This document shows, piece after piece, positions 61,601 to 64,000 of a stretch of DNA of 64,000 bases. Numbering within the stretch: the first letter of the stretch is position 1; each line of letters begins with the position of its first letter. Source of the stretch: Synchiropus splendidus (lineage: Eukaryota; Chordata; Actinopteri; Syngnathiformes; Callionymidae); assembly GCF_027744825.2 (NCBI RefSeq), contig NC_071342.1, positions 18,506,501 to 18,570,500 on the forward strand, read 5' to 3'. The translations under genes and the position numbers were made by a program. The notes under the pieces are model-generated. The model was not told the DNA's origin. It saw nothing but the letters and a program-made list of their open reading frames with translations, and did not search any database.

Positions 61601-64000
61601 TAATATTAACTGTCATCAGCTTGACTGTAACACAGACTGAACCCTGGATGTGAATTCCTCTTTGTGATCTTGCCTTGAACACTAGTGCTTGTTCCACCTA
61701 CTTGAGCTGAAAGGGAAGGGATGACCAGGACAGGTCACCATTCCACCATGGGCATTTGCTGACTAGCAGTCATGCATTATTCATCATGTTTTTGATGTCA
61801 GATTGTTTAATGTAATTGCTGTGTCAGGTTATAGTGGTTAGAAGGAAGAGCAGACAGAGACCTGCCTTCATTTAGGTGTTTAGTGTGGCTTAGTCATTTT
61901 TGGAACTGCTTGAATGATAGCTTTTGGAAGTGGATCTAATGGACCAAACATGCTGTTCTTGGATCTGAACTTCTGAAGAATCCAGAGGTTGGATCCACTA
62001 GTGTGGTGGAACTTTTGTTTTGTATGTAGAGCAGGTTAGATTCGCTAAAACATGTCACTTGCTCGGTTTACGCCCTTGTGAATGCTCCATATCCATGTTT
62101 GTGGAAATACTATCGTGAAAGTGTTCCATCAGACTTTCTCGAAAAGGTTTCTCGACTGTTTGATATTGAAATACATTGCAAAAGCACAATCACATGTCGG
62201 CACCAGCTCTTGCAGGCATGACTGGTCTGCTTCAACAAGAGGCTGCTGTGTAGCAGGATGAGATTTCACTAGTGTGACAAGGCTCCTTCCCAAAACAACC
62301 ACAACAGAGACATTACAGTTTAACTCAACTTTCGTAAACCAAACTACAAACAAACAAATGAAGCAAGGACAGCCTTAATCTTTTCAGTGCATCACCTGGA
62401 AGTTTGAATTAAAGTTAAGTTAAATTTAATTGATTTATAGACAACGGTCATGAGTGTTGGAGGTGACTTCAACAAACGTGTGGTTGATTCTACTACAAAC
62501 TCACAAGCGCTCTGCGATTAACCTTTCACATCACTGTAATTACTCAGCTCCAGTGTGGACACAATCTGGCGTGCGCAGCCACCGACCGTCTTGAGGCCCT
62601 CACAGTTGATCTTCACCTTTGTAGTTCCATCAACAGCACATAAATAACTCACATCCGCATGGCAATATGCCTCGTCGAGTCAAGAAGTCTGGACTCTGCC
62701 AAAGTGCCCGTGGAGAGCAGTGCAGCAGCCAAAGACCCATCTCCTGCCAAAGCCAGCGAGAGAACATCATTTATTACTACCACTGATGCGAAAAGCAGCT
62801 TCCTGTCACTCTGGAGACTCGTTGTCCTGTGAACGCTGCACTCTATAATACTTCCTAAAATGAAGTTGGCCTCTCAAGAATGGTTCTGTCTCCTTGTGTT
62901 CCTTCCACACAAAATATTTAGTTTTCCCTCGGCTTTATCTGCTCTGTTACCTTTTTGGACGACATCTCTGTGGAAAGATTTAACCTCGTAGGAAGCCGGG
63001 GTTCTGAGACTCCCACTCTAAACAGGCCGCTTACATCTGTAACATCTATCAGCCTTGTGTGTTTTAGCTGCAAACCGCCGAGCTGCTCTGTCGCACTGGA
63101 ACTTAATCCTTCATCTTTGGCTCATAATGCTGGAAAATATTGTCATGTGTGACCCCAGATGTTTGAAATGACTGCTCTTTGAGGTGAAGTCCAATTGTAA
63201 GTCTTCCGTGGACTCCTGCTTTTGCTCGGTGCTGGGTAGTTTTAGCAATAAGTGGGGTAAACAGTTTGCACAGCACTTTCATGTCGTCGTACAATGTTGA
63301 TAAATGGATGCTTTTATTCTCTTTCGCTCCTTTTTTTTCCAATTTTCCCTCTGAAAGTGGTCTAATTACTGGATTAGTGCCGCGACTCCAGGACCACAGA
63401 CTCGCACAGAAACCTGCTTTACCTGAGCGAAGGAATCTGCCTTAATCTAATAATTACTACCACATTCAGCATGTCTGACTGCAGCTACAGGGCTCAACTG
63501 TTGTGTGTCGCAGACACAAGTTATTCAACTTCAATCTTATAATGCAGTTTTTAATTCAACTTGATGTTTCAGACCATATTCTATAGCCGAATTCTTTCTC
63601 TCCCGGCTTCTTCTCTTCTCAATCTGTGCATTAGTCTGGCTGGGTTTCAACCGCCAGCCTTTTATGAGTGGGTGTTGAAAATTGGTGAGAGCTGGCCATG
63701 CACACTCGTCTCTATTTTAGATACTTCTTGACGGTTATGAAGCCGGGTGTGGAGAGACAAAGGGGGGAGGATGATGAGCGACGAGGCTCATCGCGCCGTG
63801 AAAGGCTTCTTCATGTCCTGTCAGGAGTAGATCACTCTACAACAGGAACAGCTCATTGAATAAGAAGAAAGAGCGTGTCAGTGTGCTGCCTCCATCTTGT
63901 TCTTGGATTTAGGCCTTTGAGTTTTTGTTTCATTTTGGTGGTTAGAGTTAAGTCACAACAATCTGACACCCGTGTCATTTCATCATCACAGATGTAACGG

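Larger units (their letters stand above)
34736..64000. other. Presumed ptk7 intron 1 (incomplete)
   Basis: In this 29 kb I found no exon resembling a PTK7 Ig domain and no other recognisable gene on either strand. Open frames here (up to 237 codons) are low-complexity or show no family resemblance. Apart from the mobile elements and simple repeats listed separately, most is unrecognised sequence. Some AT-rich blocks with TAATTA motifs (near 60,390 and 63,365) could be regulatory. Confidence 0.55.

Overview
This is nuclear DNA of a vertebrate, almost certainly a ray-finned (teleost) fish. The protein-coding genes are split by GT-AG introns, their products match vertebrate families closely, polyadenylation signals are AATAAA, and the introns carry fish-type dispersed repeats (tRNA-derived SINE pieces, LINE tails, hAT-like and TA-flanked MITEs). 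The species cannot be named from the sequence.

Layout, left to right. (1) 1-13,840: the 3' two-thirds of a PACS-family gene on the + strand. It has sixteen coding exons ending at 11,168 and a long 3' UTR; the protein is most like PACS2. (2) 13,847-15,439: mrpl2 on the - strand, complete in seven coding exons and tail-to-tail with PACS. (3) 16,403-17,357: two nearly identical full-length 7SL (signal recognition particle) RNA genes arranged head to head, lying between the promoters of mrpl2 and klc4. (4) 17,713-33,540: klc4 (kinesin light chain 4) on the + strand. It has a 5' UTR exon, a 3.9 kb first intron, fifteen coding exons, signs of several alternative splices, and a candidate alternative last exon at 29,702. 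(5) 34,621-34,735: a signal-peptide first exon, interpreted as ptk7 from its position next to klc4. (6) 34,736-64,000: what appears to be the very long first intron of ptk7, with no recognisable coding exon but several mobile-element remnants.

The order mrpl2(-) / klc4(+) / ptk7(+) is, from general knowledge, the same as on human chromosome 6p21. Human KLC2 lies beside PACS1 and KLC1 lies near PACS2, so a PACS gene beside klc4 fits an ancient duplicated block in which mammals appear to lack the third PACS.

The proteins do not form one pathway. PACS is a sorting adaptor, MRPL2 is part of the mitochondrial ribosome, KLC4 is a motor adaptor and PTK7 is a planar-polarity receptor. The most unusual content is the divergent 7SL RNA pair, with one copy near-canonical and the other carrying five transitions, one of them in the SRP19-binding tetraloop. 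Exon limits were read by eye from splice sites, reading phase and remembered family sequences. UTR ends and transcription starts are estimates.
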